Below the pieces are notes generated by a model, which ran no database searches, was not told where the DNA came from, and worked only from the letters and a program-made list of their open reading frames with translations. The position numbers and the translations under genes were made by a program. Positions 21,413-34,692 of a stretch of DNA of 64,000 nucleotides are shown here, piece after piece (the first letter of the stretch is position 1; each line of letters starts with the position of its first letter). This DNA is from Helicostylum pulchrum (taxonomy: Eukaryota > Mucoromycota > Mucoromycetes > Mucorales > Mucoraceae): assembly GCA_025677825.1 (NCBI GenBank), contig JAIXMO010000022.1:62001-126000 (forward strand), given 5' to 3'.

Positions 21413-24291
21413 TTATCTTTGTCTTGATGGTCTAGTTACATTATTATTATAAAATTGATTATAGTCTAATCTGACCACAAGACACAAGAATTGTACAGTC
21501 TCAGCTGCAGAATAATAATTCAAGGCTTCAATTAATAAACTCATATGATATAGAAATGCGTCTTCCATTTTTTGTAACATTCGCATAGAACTTTCAAATA
21601 CGCTGCTAGAAGTTTCCGTAATACCAGCATTAGGTAAACCAAATCTACCAATTCGTTGTTCTTGTTCTAAATGAGTCAATAGTTCTGTATAATTTTCTGC
21701 TTGTGCTGCAAACTGTAAACATGATCCAATCAATTTGTTGAAAATCTATTATCATAATATTAGTGCTTACACAAAAAAAGAAAAAATATATCTGTTATAA
21801 ACTTACACGAAGTAATTTAGAGTTTGTCAACATACACTCTGTTAAACAAGTATCCAAGAAATCAGAGTGCAATTGTAATACTTGATCCACAGTCGAAATA
21901 CTAGTTAGGTTCGTTTCTAATTTTCTGTAATTGGGTTCTAATACTTCATTGGTAACATAATAAGCAAACTGCTGAACAAACGTCAACATACGATTACGCA
22001 GTGAGAATATCTTAAACTTCCACCGTTCAATTTCTGGATTACGTGATCTTGTTTTCCAAATGGCGTTCTTTTGTTCCATCCATGCGTTACATAACAGATC
22101 TTCAACATGTTTCATATTAAGTATATGACGGAATAATAGCTGATATTTCGTCAACGCTTTACGTGAAATAATTAAAGATAGAGGGAACGTTACTGTATAA
22201 TCTAAAATAAGCGCTTCAAAGCCGGAAAGATCTACTGTACTTGTAGGTGTAAAAGATGTCAGGGTGCTACTAGATAAACTTTGACTACGTTCAAATGTGT
22301 CTACTCTAGGATCTTTGATTCTACCTTCTATACCACTGGGATTGATAATACACAGTAACTGATCAATAAGTCTAAAGTGACTCATGCCTACCTTGACATC
22401 TTCCTTAAACGGATCGTACGCTGCAACTGAAGAAGGGTTACGTAAAACTAAATCCATTAACGATTGAAGTCTATTTTGAGGTATTTTCGAAGCAGGTTGC
22501 TTTAATTCATCTTTCGCCAAGTCTAAAAACGAAGTAAGGAAATCCGACTGATCCAAAAAAAAGTAATGCTTAATAGACCGTAACCTCCCAATTAATTGTT
22601 GATCTTCCATTAACAAGTTTAAAAGTGTTTGATTTGCATACTTGTAAGCAACTTGTAAATTCTTTACAAATCGACTGCCATCAACTGCTGCCCATACTTC
22701 GCTTCTCGTAGACATAGAAGGTCCATTGCCTCGATCTGAGTTAATACTTAATTCTTGTGCAAGACCAGACATTTCATTCTGCATTTCTTCAGGGTTTGCA
22801 ATACTAACACCACATTCACGTACAACATTAAGGTATTTTCCTGCCAACAGAATTTGATTTTTCATTGTTTCTAAAAAGATCGGTACGCCACCTTCACGAA
22901 TCGTATATCGCATCTCCCAGTACGTATCGTTAAAATCCTCTTTCAAGTTTTCTTTCTTTACGTTACGTTTTTCTAATACCATAAATTCATTATATGGATC
23001 TCTAATTTCTCCGTGATAGATCCAAGCATTTAATATTTCGAAATAAGGTACCGCTGTTTCTGAAAGTAAGTAGGTGTACATTTTCTTAGAATTAGGATCA
23101 CTACAATCAATTTAAATAAGTACCACTATAAATCCCCCCCCCCTTTTTTTTTTGTATAAGTGTATTTCTTACCCACTTAATCCAATCAATCTTTCTGATA
23201 AAATATTCAAGATGGCACCACCTTTTCTTTCTTCTGGTATATGAATTTCATCCGATGCTTCTTCCTTTTGTAACCCTTCTATAACCGCATCAAAATCCTC
23301 TTCTTCATCATTCTTTGGTGGAATTTGAATCGCTCTAATGGTCATGGCTAAATCATGAAGTACCTTCATATTTTGTATAGTACTTTGTGCATAAAACCAC
23401 AACCTTTGTAACGTAAATCGAGTTGAAGTTTGAAACTGATGCTCTAATTGTGCCATAAATGTCAAATATTCCTTTATAAACACACGAATACCAGAACAAA
23501 GTGCGTGGTTGATGGTACCGTACTCGTATCGAGAACATAAGTTGACAAATGCATCCACAGACGTGTAATAAGTTGCTAACGGTAATAATTTTTCGACGAG
23601 GTGTTTTAAACTAGGGTCAAGTGTAGGATCAATATCGTATTTTATCGCATTCCAAGCATCGGCATCAGGTGTAAATTCAGATGTGTGTTCGTCCATTGAT
23701 TCATCTTGTAAAAAAGACTTTGGGTAAATAAACTTTATATAAACGCCGTCGATACCCTTTTTTAAAAGAAAGTTAGTTTTGTACAAAAATAAAAAAAAGT
23801 AAAAAAAAGAGTTACAGTTAAAACATATAAAAGTTCTTCAATAATAGCGTATTCTTGAATTTGAGGAGAAAAATCACCAATAGTATGCGTTTGACTCCTT
23901 CTACGTAAGGTAGGATTACCTACTTTGTTGTCAACAACGAAATCAACTTTTTTATTGTTTGCCTTTTTTTTTTTTTACCTGTTGAAGTTTCTAAGGGTTC
24001 AGGTTCAAAAAGTTCAGGTGTCGATCCATGACGGATATTAGCAAGTTTCTTACTAATCTAATAATAGCATAAAGGAAAAGGAAAATGGGTATAAAAATTC
24101 AACGTTTTTTTTTTTGTCTTTCTTATTTTATTAAATACATTGCTTAATTGGTTTTTTGATAGTAAAAGATTCTTTCTAGTTTGATTGCTGGTAGAAGTAC
24201 TTGGTTCATTGGAAGGTGTGCTAGCTGATCGAAAAGGTCTTTCGGCTCTAAATGAAGGTGAACTATTGGGTGATCGGCTAATACGTGACAT
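21413..24291 (-). CDS. Gamma-tubulin complex component 2 (Spc97/GCP2)
   Basis: Six exons (24291-24139, 24057-23979, 23922-23816, 23756-23173, 23100-21807, 21745-21413) give 849 residues, normal for GCP2. The protein binds gamma-tubulin and GCP3 in the small complex that nucleates microtubules at spindle pole bodies. GCP landmarks include EELLYVLTGIDGVYIKF, RYEYGTINHALCSGIRVFI, YLLSETAVPYFEILNAWIYH and GEIRDPYNEFMVLE. The N-terminal 60 residues are Ser-rich and disordered. The first ATG gives MSRISRSPN. The gene is divergent from RRP12, with about 390 bp between the two start codons. Its 3' end converges with the SLC35F5-like gene, 76 bp apart. Confidence 0.93.
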
Positions 24292-24682
24292 ACTGAAAGG
24301 AAAAGAACAATAAAAGGGTCGCGTAATAAAAACGCGATTGGTTAAACAAAGCAGGTCTTTATATTTAGCCAATCATCACTCAGTATTATCATATGATTTT
24401 GGCGGTAAAAAATATATATGCAGGCCATCTTTTTCTACTCGGTTTTTTCTTTGCTCTTTAATTCTTCATACTAACAGCAATTATATCCGGAACAATACAT
24501 ACAAGAGCAGCATGGCTTCTACACAAGGACAACACTGGAAAGGATGTTCATTATTTAATTTGAGAAATGCAAGGTACACACAGTCACAAACAGTCCGGAT
24601 ATTGAAAATTTTCTTTTTGAATTTTTTTCTACTTTTTTTTTTTTTTCTCTATTACTTTACTTTGATCGCTTTACTATAACTA

Positions 24683-27600
24683 ATGGAGGCTAAATTAGAA
24701 AGAATCAGAAAACAAGCCAACTCAAAGTTGGCTAACCAAAAATTGGTACATATACAAAAAATCTACACTCTGAAAAAAGAAGAAGAAAGATCCCAACTCG
24801 ACTAGTTTATACTGACCCTTTTTTTTTTTAATCACGTAGTATGGTCAAACTTTAATCGCTATTGAAGAGGTAAGAACCAGTTAAAGAACCCATGAGTACA
24901 ACATGATATCTGACAAGTATAAATTCTATAGACTATTACCGAGCAAAATGAAGCTTTGACTCCTACTGCATATTTCGGTGCCTTGGTAACTATTTTAAAT
25001 TAATTTTTTTTTGACAGCTTTTTAATAACACGGATAGAATAGATGACAACTTTACAATCCTCTCAAGGATCCAGCGAATTGATTGGTTCTTTGCTTTATA
25101 TTTTGGATGAAGTTTTCCCTTTGTAAGGATTTCTTATATTGTGTGTGTGTTTGTGTATTTATGCAAGTAACTTATTTTTTCTTCTTTTTTGTTAGCCTTC
25201 CTCATTCTGTACTTAGATCTAAATTTGCTGATATCATTGCCATTCTCGAAAGTACCTTTGAAACTCACAAGGAAGAACAACCTATTGTCCGTCCTATTCT
25301 CGGTTGTCTTCAAGAGCTTTTAGCTGCTCAAGATGCACCTAATTGGTCTATGCCTGTCACCAAGAAGGCTTATCAATTATTACTTGTTTTGAGTGCCAAT
25401 GCCTCTCCCAAGGTAAATTTTTGTTATTTTGTATATTTCTTTAATCGCATACTAAAAAAAAAAAAACTCAAAAAAATAGGCACGTAAGAGAGCTCAAGAT
25501 GCAGTTCGCAACATCTTATCTAGACCTCCTCCCCCTACTATTGTTCATCCTGCTGCTGATATGACTGCCGATTTTGTCCTTCGTGTTTTACATGAAACTT
25601 CCAAGTCTGACCAACATGCTGCTCAACAAATGCTTGCTTTACTTCAAACTATCGTACCTTACTGGCCTGCCAGCGTAAGTTTTTTAATCATTATTATTTT
25701 ATAGCTATCACTTTGCTTATACTCTTATTATATCATTAGAAATTCTCTACTTTATGTCAAACTTTACTTCAACTTCCTAAATTCAACAACATTTTCCTCA
25801 CCAAGGCTGCTTTCGATGTATTTGAAGCCCTTTTCGATGCTCAAGATACTGATATGGATGCAGATAAATTTGCCAGTTTATTACGTGTAAGAGATTTTTT
25901 ATTTTTTGATATAGTAGAAAGAGTTATTGATTTTTTTTTGTATTTTTAGGCTATTTGCGAGTTAAAGCCTGCTGCTGTAGATGAACGTCTTTTACCTACT
26001 TGGCTCTTAATTGTCGGAAAGGCTTTCCCTTCTTATGCCAAGTAAGTAAAAAACATCTGGATTTTAACAAGCAAACAAAACAAAAAAACTAACTACTGAT
26101 TTTTTTTATATAGGTCTAACCCAGCTCAATGCGCTCATGATCTCTCTACTGTTTTCAACTTGGTCTTTGCCGATTTTCAACAAGATTCTAGATGTCATCG
26201 TCAAATTGCCAACTGTTTAAGTACCTTGATCGACTACTGTGTTACTGATGATCTTATTGATCAAGCTAGTGCTGGTGAATCCAATGGATTAGTAGAAATT
26301 ATCCAATCCTTGGAAGCCGGTTTAGGTGTTCATTTCCAACCTGCTTGGGTTCATGTCATGACCGTTCAACAAGCCATGTTTAACAAGTTGAACCACTCTG
26401 CTGCTCCTTTAATGAACGGATGTTTAGCTTTGCTTGGTGAACTTCGTCTTTCTCCTAACGAATCCTATAAGGAACAACTCGATAAGACACTTGGTGTTGC
26501 TATCTCTACTATGGGTCCCGAATTCTTCTTGAGCGTTCTTCCTTTAAACCTTGAAACCCCTACCTCTTCTTCTCATATCGGTCGTGCTTTCTTGCTTCCT
26601 CTTTTAAAGACCTATACTACCAATACCACTCTCGGTTACTTTGTTAATGTCTTGATCCCTCTTGGTGACAGACTCGCCGCAAAGGGTGAGGCCGCCGCTG
26701 CTCGTGATTTGGAAATGCAAGCCAAGGTCTACGAAACTTTAGTTAACCAAATCTGGAGTTTAGCACCTGGATTCTGTGATCTTCCTGTTGATCTTACTCG
26801 TGCCTTTAACGACACTGTTGCCGAAAGATTCAGTTCTTTGCTTTATACTCAACCCGAGTTACGTCCTACTATTGCTCAAGCTCTCCAACTCTTGATCGAA
26901 AAGAACCAAGCTTTAGTAAAGTCTTCTGCTGATGATGCTCATTTGTTGAGAGCTTATGGTTTAACCAAGGCTCAAGCTGCTGAAAACTTGAACTTTATGG
27001 GTAAATTTGCTGTCAACTACTTGGCTGTTTTCTTCAACGTCTATAGTCAAATTGCCCCTCAAGTTCGTGGATTTATGGCTGAAGTTATCAGAGCTTATCT
27101 TACTGTTACCACTACTGAAGATATCAACACCACTTTCAAAAAGGTTCTCGCTATGCTTTCTCAAGCTTTGGAATCCAACGAAGTTGCTCCCAGCAACGAT
27201 CCCTCCGTTCCTCCTCCCATGTCTCATACCATGTTGGATCTTGCAACCATCATGATTCCTTTCTTGGATTTGGAATCCTCTGGTCTTTTATATAACGGTA
27301 CACTTACTCAACTCTTGGCTAAAGAAAGTGATCCTACTTTACAAAAGAAGGGTTATAAGGTTCTCAACCATTTGATGAGCAGCCCTAACGGTCGTCAAGT
27401 TGTCGCTCAAGACATTGATAACTTGCAAAACCATTTATTAGAAGCTACCGTCACCTGTACTAACTCCGCTAAAAAGGATCGTATCAAGACCTTGAACGAA
27501 GTTGTTTCTCTTTTACCCAACACTGATCTTCATTTTATTCCTGCTATTCTTTCTGAAGTTGTATTGGCTTCTAAGGATAACAATGAAAAGACTCGTAACT

Positions 27601-28959
27601 TTGCCTTTGATCTTTTGGTAAATATGGGTAACAAGATGAAGGAAGGTGGTATTGTCAAGAACAGTCGTTTAGACGGATTTGATGAATCTTTCCCTGATGC
27701 TCAAGCTACTATTTCTGAATTCTTTACTATGGTCACTGCTGGTTTAGCTGGTACCACTGCTCACATGATTGGTGCTACTGTTGGCGCTCTCTCTCGTATC
27801 TTTTTCGAATTCAAGAACGACTTACCTGCCGAAATAACATCCGAATTACTTCAAACCATTAATGTTTTAGCTGCTTCCAATAACCGTGAAATTGTCAAAG
27901 CTGCTGTTGGTTATGTTAAGGTCTGTATTGTTGTTTTGGATATCAATATCCTTCAACCTCAATTAGAGAACATTGTTCGTTCTTTGCTCAAGTGTCAACA
28001 ACAACACAGAAGTCATTTCAAGGTTAAGATCAGACATATGTTTGAACGTTTGATTAGACGATTTGGTTATGAAGCTGTCGCTAATTTGATGCCCGAGGAA
28101 GATCGTAAGATGATTGTTAATATTCAAAAGCGTCGTTTAAGAGCCAAGAGAAGAAAGGGAGCTAACGCTCACGCTGCCGAAAGCGATGAGGAGGAAGTCG
28201 GAGCTCGCGATACTGCCAAGAAGGGTGCTTTCGCTGACGCCTATGAAGAAGTCCTTTATGGTTCCGAAAGTGAAATTGACGATGATGATTCAGAAGATGA
28301 AACACTCAAAACTGTCAAGGCTGCTGTTACTATTCAAAAGCAAAAGCAAAAGAAGAGAAATAATAATGTTTCCAACGCCTTTATTCGTGAAGATGGTGAA
28401 GATGGACCTCTTGATTTCTTGGATCGCTCTGCTTTAGGTCGTATTTCTTCTAATAAACCTACTCAACGCAAGACCAAGAACAACAGCGGTGCATTTGCTG
28501 AAGGTGACGATGGTCGTCTTGTCATTGCTGAGCCCAAGGGAGAGCAACAACAAGAAGAACAAGCAGAACAAGGTGAAGATTATTACATGCAACACGTTAC
28601 AAACCCTGACGGTTTCACTCGTGATAAGAGAAACAGAATTAAGTTTAAGAAGGGTAAGGATGCTGTTGATGATGCTATGGAAGTCGATGATGGAGAAGAG
28701 GGTAAGAAGCCCAAGAAAGCTCCTCAAAAGTTTGAAAGAATCGGTAAAGAATTTAGATCAAAGGTAAGAAGAATATACACATTTTTATTATCATTATTTT
28801 TTGTTACTCACAGTTTTTTTTTTTTTACAGAGAGCTGGTGGTGATGTTAAGCGTAAGGGTCAAATGGATCCTTTCAGTTATGTTCCTTTGAACAAGGTCA
28901 TTAAGAAGAAGGGTAGACGTGATGAAAAGGTGACTTATACTGGTCGTGTTAAGAAGTAA
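24683..28959 (+). CDS. RRP12: Ribosomal RNA processing protein 12 (HEAT-repeat export factor)
   Basis: Ten exons (24683-24745, 24840-24869, 24932-24985, 25043-25122, 25196-25412, 25480-25674, 25740-25886, 25950-26041, 26114-28763, 28831-28959) give 1218 residues, the family length. Rrp12 is a HEAT-repeat protein that binds pre-40S and pre-60S particles and Ran and helps export them. The NUC173 region lies in the middle of the large exon; the C-terminal third is acidic and lysine-rich (SDEEEVG, DDDDSEDE), ending in KRKGQMDPFSYVPLNK. The first four coding exons are very short (30-80 nt) and are missed by simple ORF calling. A separate ATG at 24511 begins a 20-codon open stretch that does not splice in frame to this gene, so it may be a 5' leader uORF. 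Codon bias indicates high expression. Confidence 0.93.
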
Positions 28960-29086
28960 AATAATACACATATATACAAAACACATACACAAACACAAAC
29001 ACTCCGATTTTTGATATACAATTTTCCCCACCATTCCTCAAAATATAGTTAGCTAGATGTAAATACATAATAAAAAAAAATATTAT

Positions 29087-32021
29087 TTATAAAATAGATT
29101 GTATATTTCTAATTTTTTCTATTGTCTTTATAACTTCGGGGTGTTTGCTTTTATTTTCCAGCACCATCGTTTTGAAATGAAGTGTTCGAAGTAGTTGGCA
29201 CTTCATGCCCATTTCTTGATAAGCTATCATATTATAATTTAGTTTTGTTTAAAATAGCCCATACATGTCTGTTAACTTACCATCTTCAGCTAAAACAATG
29301 TACTCTAAAACATCGCATTCGTTTCCTGTACAAAAAAAATCGCATTAATTTCTTAATTTTCATGCACAAAGTAAAAAAAAAAACTATACCAGATATATCA
29401 AGCGCTTCAGCATAAGTTAAATATAAATCAGAGGTCAATAATTTTGATTTTGTCAATAAAACTTTGGGAAATATAGATTCCAGCAAGAAGATTGATTTCT
29501 TAACATTTTCAGGTTCCTTGGTTCGTACAAAAGCTTCTGCTAGTTTGATAGCTGCTCTATAATAGTTTTTAGCATCGTTTGATCTTTTACTTAGAGACAT
29601 TGCTTCAATTAAAATGGGTATAGAAGCTTCAATATCGTTTGTTCGCTACACATAAAAAAAAAATGAGCTTACGATTTTTTTTTTTTTTTGGGATTTAAAC
29701 ACAATACCAGATGAATGGTTGCTTGCAAAATAAGATTATATCCTAATTGTGCAGTTTGGTCAGTCTCTCGAATAAAATCATGAACTTCGTCAAGTACGGT
29801 TAGTGCCTTTTCGTATTCCATTTTTAACATTAGTTGCTCGGCATTATCATGAACAGCATTAAAAAAATCTTCAGAGTAAGGTGGGATAGCGTATTGAAGC
29901 ATATCTGCTTGGTTTGTCATCATATCGTGTTTTCTAAAATAAACATTAATTGGTTTGTATAAAACACAGATATAAAGTAATACCTCTTTTTGTTAGATTG
30001 TCTCTTAATACGTGCTTGTGCTTGCTTCCAATCCATCAAAAAATCACTTTCAGTTGGATACTTTTTTTGAAAATTTTCAAGTACTTCAAGTGCTCTATTT
30101 GAATCTCCCATTGACTGAAGCTATGTTTTTTTTTAATATTACCAATTATAAAAAAAAAACCGAGATATACATTACCATATTGGCACGTGAGATGATAGTT
30201 TTTTCAATATCTTGGACGGTATCATCCTCTACGTCGTCAGCTAATTGTTGATATGTTTCAGCCAAGGTACTATTACCTATAATCAACGCATATTAGCAAC
30301 TAGTTTCAATTTACAAGCACTGTCAGCATTTACCATATCGTTGCCAAGCTAAACTAGTGATTAAATATTGTACTCGATCCATATTCTTAATATCCTTCAA
30401 TTTGATATTAATCGAACTTTTATACAGTCCTTCAAATACATGTCTAGACGAATCTCCCTAAAACCATATTAGTAAACATTAAACACCGAAGTTAAAAAAA
30501 AAGCGGACTTACTTCACGAAGCATATTACGCACACGGGTGAGGGTTTCCATATTGTTCAAATAGTTATCACTGTAAGAGCTATTACCACTGATAGATTGG
30601 TTTTTTCTACATATTTCTATCCAGCTAATATATATTTGGTTTATACTCCATAAGACAGAAAAAAAAAAGGGGAGATGGGTACTTACTATTGAACTTCTTG
30701 TAAACAATATTCATCCTTATTAAATCTGGCAGAAGAAAGTGCATCATTTAATGCAGACAAAGCGTTATATAAATGTCCAAATCTATATTCCAAGATGCCG
30801 ATGTTTAATAAAGCGTATTGCACAGGACTAAGAGTAAAAACATATCAGTAAAAGTGAAATACTAGATTTTGAATATGCATTTATATTACACTCCTTCACC
30901 GAGACTATAATCAAAAAATATATGCAGACTCGAAAGAGATTGTATATATTCTTTTGTTCGGATTAAATTTAAGTAACGGACATGACGAACATTCGAAACG
31001 CTGGGCACTTGAATACTCATATCTGCTAAATAATTGTGGAGTACAGTGGGATGAATATTACTTGTTCCCGTACCTGAAAAATAAATTGCTTTTTAGTGTT
31101 TGATCTACTCTTTAAAAAAAAACGGTGAGAGGAAGGGTTGTTACGTTCTATCTTCTCTGCCTGGGTTTTTAAAAACTCTTTAACATTATAAACTGACACC
31201 CAAGTCGCTTGTTTTTGAGTCAAAAACTGTGAGTCTCCGGACTGACCATGAATATACTGATGAAATGCTTCTCTAATGTCAGCTAACCGACCAAACTCCA
31301 TTGAAGCATATTCTACTCTACAACGGCGTATAAACATTCCCATTACGCTGCATTTTTCCTATTTTATTTTAGTTACTTGGTTTTTTTTCGTGTCCTATGT
31401 TTCTAATTACCATAATAACATATTCATTCTTTTCCGTTGACTATGTTTTTTTGTTGTTGTCGTTGTTCGTTAGCAACCGTATCGAATGCTTTTTTTTTTT
31501 TTTACTTTTATTTACCCCGTCGTCGTCTTCAATGATCTCTTTAAGCGCTATATTAAAAAGAATCAAGTTAAACGGGAATCAGGATCGTACGCTCGATCTA
31601 AATACGTACATGCCATAAATTCATCGAAATGATATGGAGTATCAATAGTTTCCAGCTAGACATATACACGTGAGTTTCAAAGTACAAGGACAAAGAGAGT
31701 ATATCTTTTTACCTCTTCTGTAATTGATATAATGGTGGCATCTATCGATCCCTCGTTTTCAGAAAATGCTCTAATATCTTGTAGGACTTGGTTTAAAACA
31801 GGTTCTGAACAAGTCTCTCGAACAGAATCTTCATTCTAAAGAAGATAACGTAAGAATATATGCATACTTTCTCCTTTGGTTTAGATTGTTACCAGAATGC
31901 TTTTGGTTAAATAAATAACAAACTTCGAAATTAGATCCTCTGGGTAGTCGCGAGTACATAGTCTTCGGATTAATACAAGAAGGATAACTCGATAGGGTGT
32001 AATATAACCAATATGCAACAT
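29087..32021 (-). CDS. APC5: Anaphase-promoting complex subunit 5
   Basis: Fifteen exons give 668 residues: 32021-31893, 31835-31713, 31655-31610, 31547-31516, 31358-31145, 31073-30890, 30827-30687, 30624-30513, 30457-30334, 30276-30176, 30120-29984, 29933-29708, 29645-29390, 29325-29281, 29223-29087. APC5 is a TPR-repeat scaffold of the APC/C ubiquitin ligase that drives mitotic exit. Landmarks are TPYRVILLVLIRR at the start, the segment MGMFIRRCRVEYASMEFGR, the TPR block PVQYALLNIGILEYRFGH, and KRSNDAKNYYRAAIKLAEAF. All 15 exons join in phase; the smallest is 32 nt. The stop lies 127 bp from the convergent RRP12 stop, and the 5' end is divergent from WRAP53. Confidence 0.88.
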
Positions 32022-32840
32022 TTTTAAGTGAAGAAGAAAAAATATTTTTTTTGAATCCCTACTGGATACTATTTATCCAATTATGTAAAATGAGATACTA
32101 CTTAATTGCAAACACACTCTTCTTTATTGCGTTTTTCAAATTCACTATAGAGCTTACATATCCTAGCAATTGCCATTAATTGGATGTTCCTGTATACACA
32201 ACATTTGCTATATTGGCGTTACACTGGTACCCTTTATACATTAGTTACTCGTTAAAAACTAGTAGACATCAATTATAGTTCCTTATATCTCGTTACCCGT
32301 GGACGCGATTCGACTAGAGAAAGTAAATTAGTGAGCTCCAAACGTCCCTGGTTGCTAATTTTAAAATAATTATAGAATAGTACGCAAGTACATACGAGTA
32401 ATCGAGGAATATAAAGTGTTTTTTACTTATTTACTTCGTAGTTGACTAAGCCAATTTTAAACATATACATGTATAAAAGATTAATTTATAGCTCGTATTT
32501 CTTCACATACTAGATCAATTGAGGATCAAAAGAGTAGATAGTATAGAGTTTGACAAAACACTCTGTTTAGAGGATGTGACAAAATATGTTAGCATAGTCA
32601 TTCTTCTCGGAAACGATTTTAATAAAACAGGAGACTCAACAATCTTAATTTCAATAAGCTATGAAGGATATTCACCTTCCCTTCCTTTATTCACAAGACT
32701 TATAATGAGTTGTCAGTGTTTTAGAATGTTATTTTTCGCGAGGTAATGGAGCAAGTCACGGAATAAAACACTTCGCGTTTATTAAAAAGATCATAAACTC
32801 TGAAAAAAAACTTTTTCTTCGTACTTTAACACAAAACCAA
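32022..32840. other. Divergent promoter region between APC5 and WRAP53
   Basis: About 820 bp of AT-rich DNA between two divergent start codons. A 75-codon frame at 32519-32746 has no splice context or recognisable domain, and I treat it as chance. No regulatory motif is distinctive enough to name. Confidence 0.5.
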
Positions 32841-34620
32841 ATGTCAACACCCGAAAAAGTTGTAGAAAATCCTGCAATAGACCAAGTAACGCCTATGGAA
32901 GGAGTTGCTACCACTACTGTAGAAGAAACAACCTCTATGGAACAAGTTACCGTAGAAGAAACAACTACTTTAGAACAACAACCTGCCACAACTTCCTATA
33001 GCGTATTTGTACCTAGTTTCGAAAACACCTCAAATACTCTAATCAGTTCAACTTTCGAACGTTATAATGACTCCATAAGAAACTCACTAGAGAAAGATCT
33101 TGATATTATCCAACAAAAGGTCAACCTTTCTTTACAAACCAAAAATAACAACTTTTATCGAAACGCTAAATGGTAACTATTTTTTTCCTACGCTTTATAT
33201 AGTTTTAAATGTCCAACTCTTTTGTTTTTTTTTCATTTAGGTCTCCCGATGGATCGTACTTGTTAACAAACTCTGCTGACGATGTTATTCGTTTGTTTCA
33301 ATTGTAAGCACTCTTTCTTTTTTTTTTCTAGCTGAAAATAATAATAACATATTTTATACTTAGACCTAGTAACGTATATGAAGACGCAGATAACGCGGAT
33401 ACCGTACTTCCTATGGTACCTTCATTTGGCATCCGTGAGGGCGAGTCAGTATATGATTTCTGTTGGTTTCCTACCATGAGCGCACAAGGTAAAAAAATAT
33501 ATGTAGATTATATAAGGAATTATAGCCTAATATTTCGATAGATCCTTCCACCTGTTGTTTTTTGACGTCTGTTCGAGATCACCCTATTCAATTATGGGAC
33601 GTCAGTACAGCTACAGTACGAGCCTCATATAGCGCCATAGATCATTGTGAAAAGTTTATTGGACCTAATGTTTTATCATTCAACTTGGATGGATCAAAGT
33701 AAGTTGTTTTTTTTAAAAAAAAAACCGTGCATAAATTCAGTAATACTGATTTTATAATTATTAGAATTTATTGCGGATACGAAAATATGATTGAAATATT
33801 CGATGTACATCGACCTGGACCCGACTCAAAAAAAGTACCTACGATACCTAAACGAAAGAGTAAAAAAGGCCAAAAGGGAATTATATCTTGCATCGATTTT
33901 TGTCCCGATTATTCTGGATTATATGCAGCAGGATCTTATAGTCAGTCTATTGGTATTTACGATGAAGTTAATAACGAATTATGTTTAAAGTTGACTGGAT
34001 TTGACGGAGGTGCAACACAGGTCAAATTCTCTAAAGATGGTACCCTTTTATTTTCTGCCTCTCGTCATTCCGATTCTATTTTGTGTTGGGACATTCGTGA
34101 TTCGGCAAATATCTTGTTTGAATTACCTCGTCCTGGTAAAACAAACCAAAGAATTTCGTTTGATTTGGATGCAACTGGAAAATACTTAATCACTGGTGAT
34201 CAATTTGGAAACACATTAATTTACGATATTGCAACTGGTGAAGCAGAGGATATCGAAACAAAGAAACGCTTAGTTCAAACCTTTAAAGCACATGATGGTA
34301 AACTGAAAACAGTTATATATTAGATTAACCTTACTTACATATATGTTTTAAAAGATATCGTTTCATGCGCAACATTTAATCCTGTTTATCCTGTAATTGC
34401 AACTTGCTCCGGACAGCGTAAATTTACATTACCACAGGATAGCAGTGATGAAGATGAAGATATGGATGAGGAAAAAGTGATTATAGATAATACATTAAAA
34501 ACATGGCGAGTGCCTGGTGAATATCAATGGTACATGTATGAAAGTGCTCCCGTAGTAGATGATCAAACGATTGAAAATACTACCATTACAACTGAAGAAA
34601 CAGTTGTATTACAAACATAG
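32841..34620 (+). CDS. WD40 protein WRAP53/TCAB1 type
   Basis: Exons 32841-33172, 33241-33303, 33364-33488, 33542-33698, 33765-34297 and 34355-34620 give 491 residues. WRAP53/TCAB1 binds CAB-box RNAs and, in animals, delivers telomerase RNA and scaRNAs to Cajal bodies; the yeast relative is Swt21. After a Thr/Glu-rich disordered N-terminus (residues 1-60), WD40 blades follow with family-specific text: CFLTSVRDHPIQLWD, GFxx-like KIYCGYENMIEIFDV, KGIISCIDFCPDYSGLYAAG, SILCWDIRDS, NQRISFDLDATGKYL and VIATCSGQRKF. That last block is the WRAP53 signature near the C-terminus. The tail is acidic (SSDEDEDMDEE). The 3' end is 72 bp from the convergent PRPP synthetase stop. Confidence 0.9.
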
Positions 34621-34692
34621 AAAGAAAAAAAAATATATATTTATACCCAACAATGTACATTTATCAAATAATAATAATAAAAAAAGAGTTTA

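Noticed and set aside
24511..24570. Upstream ATG and MASTQGQHWKG stretch as first exon of RRP12
   Set aside because: The available splice sites do not join it in frame to MEAKLERIRKQ. The ATG at 24683 gives a family-like start.
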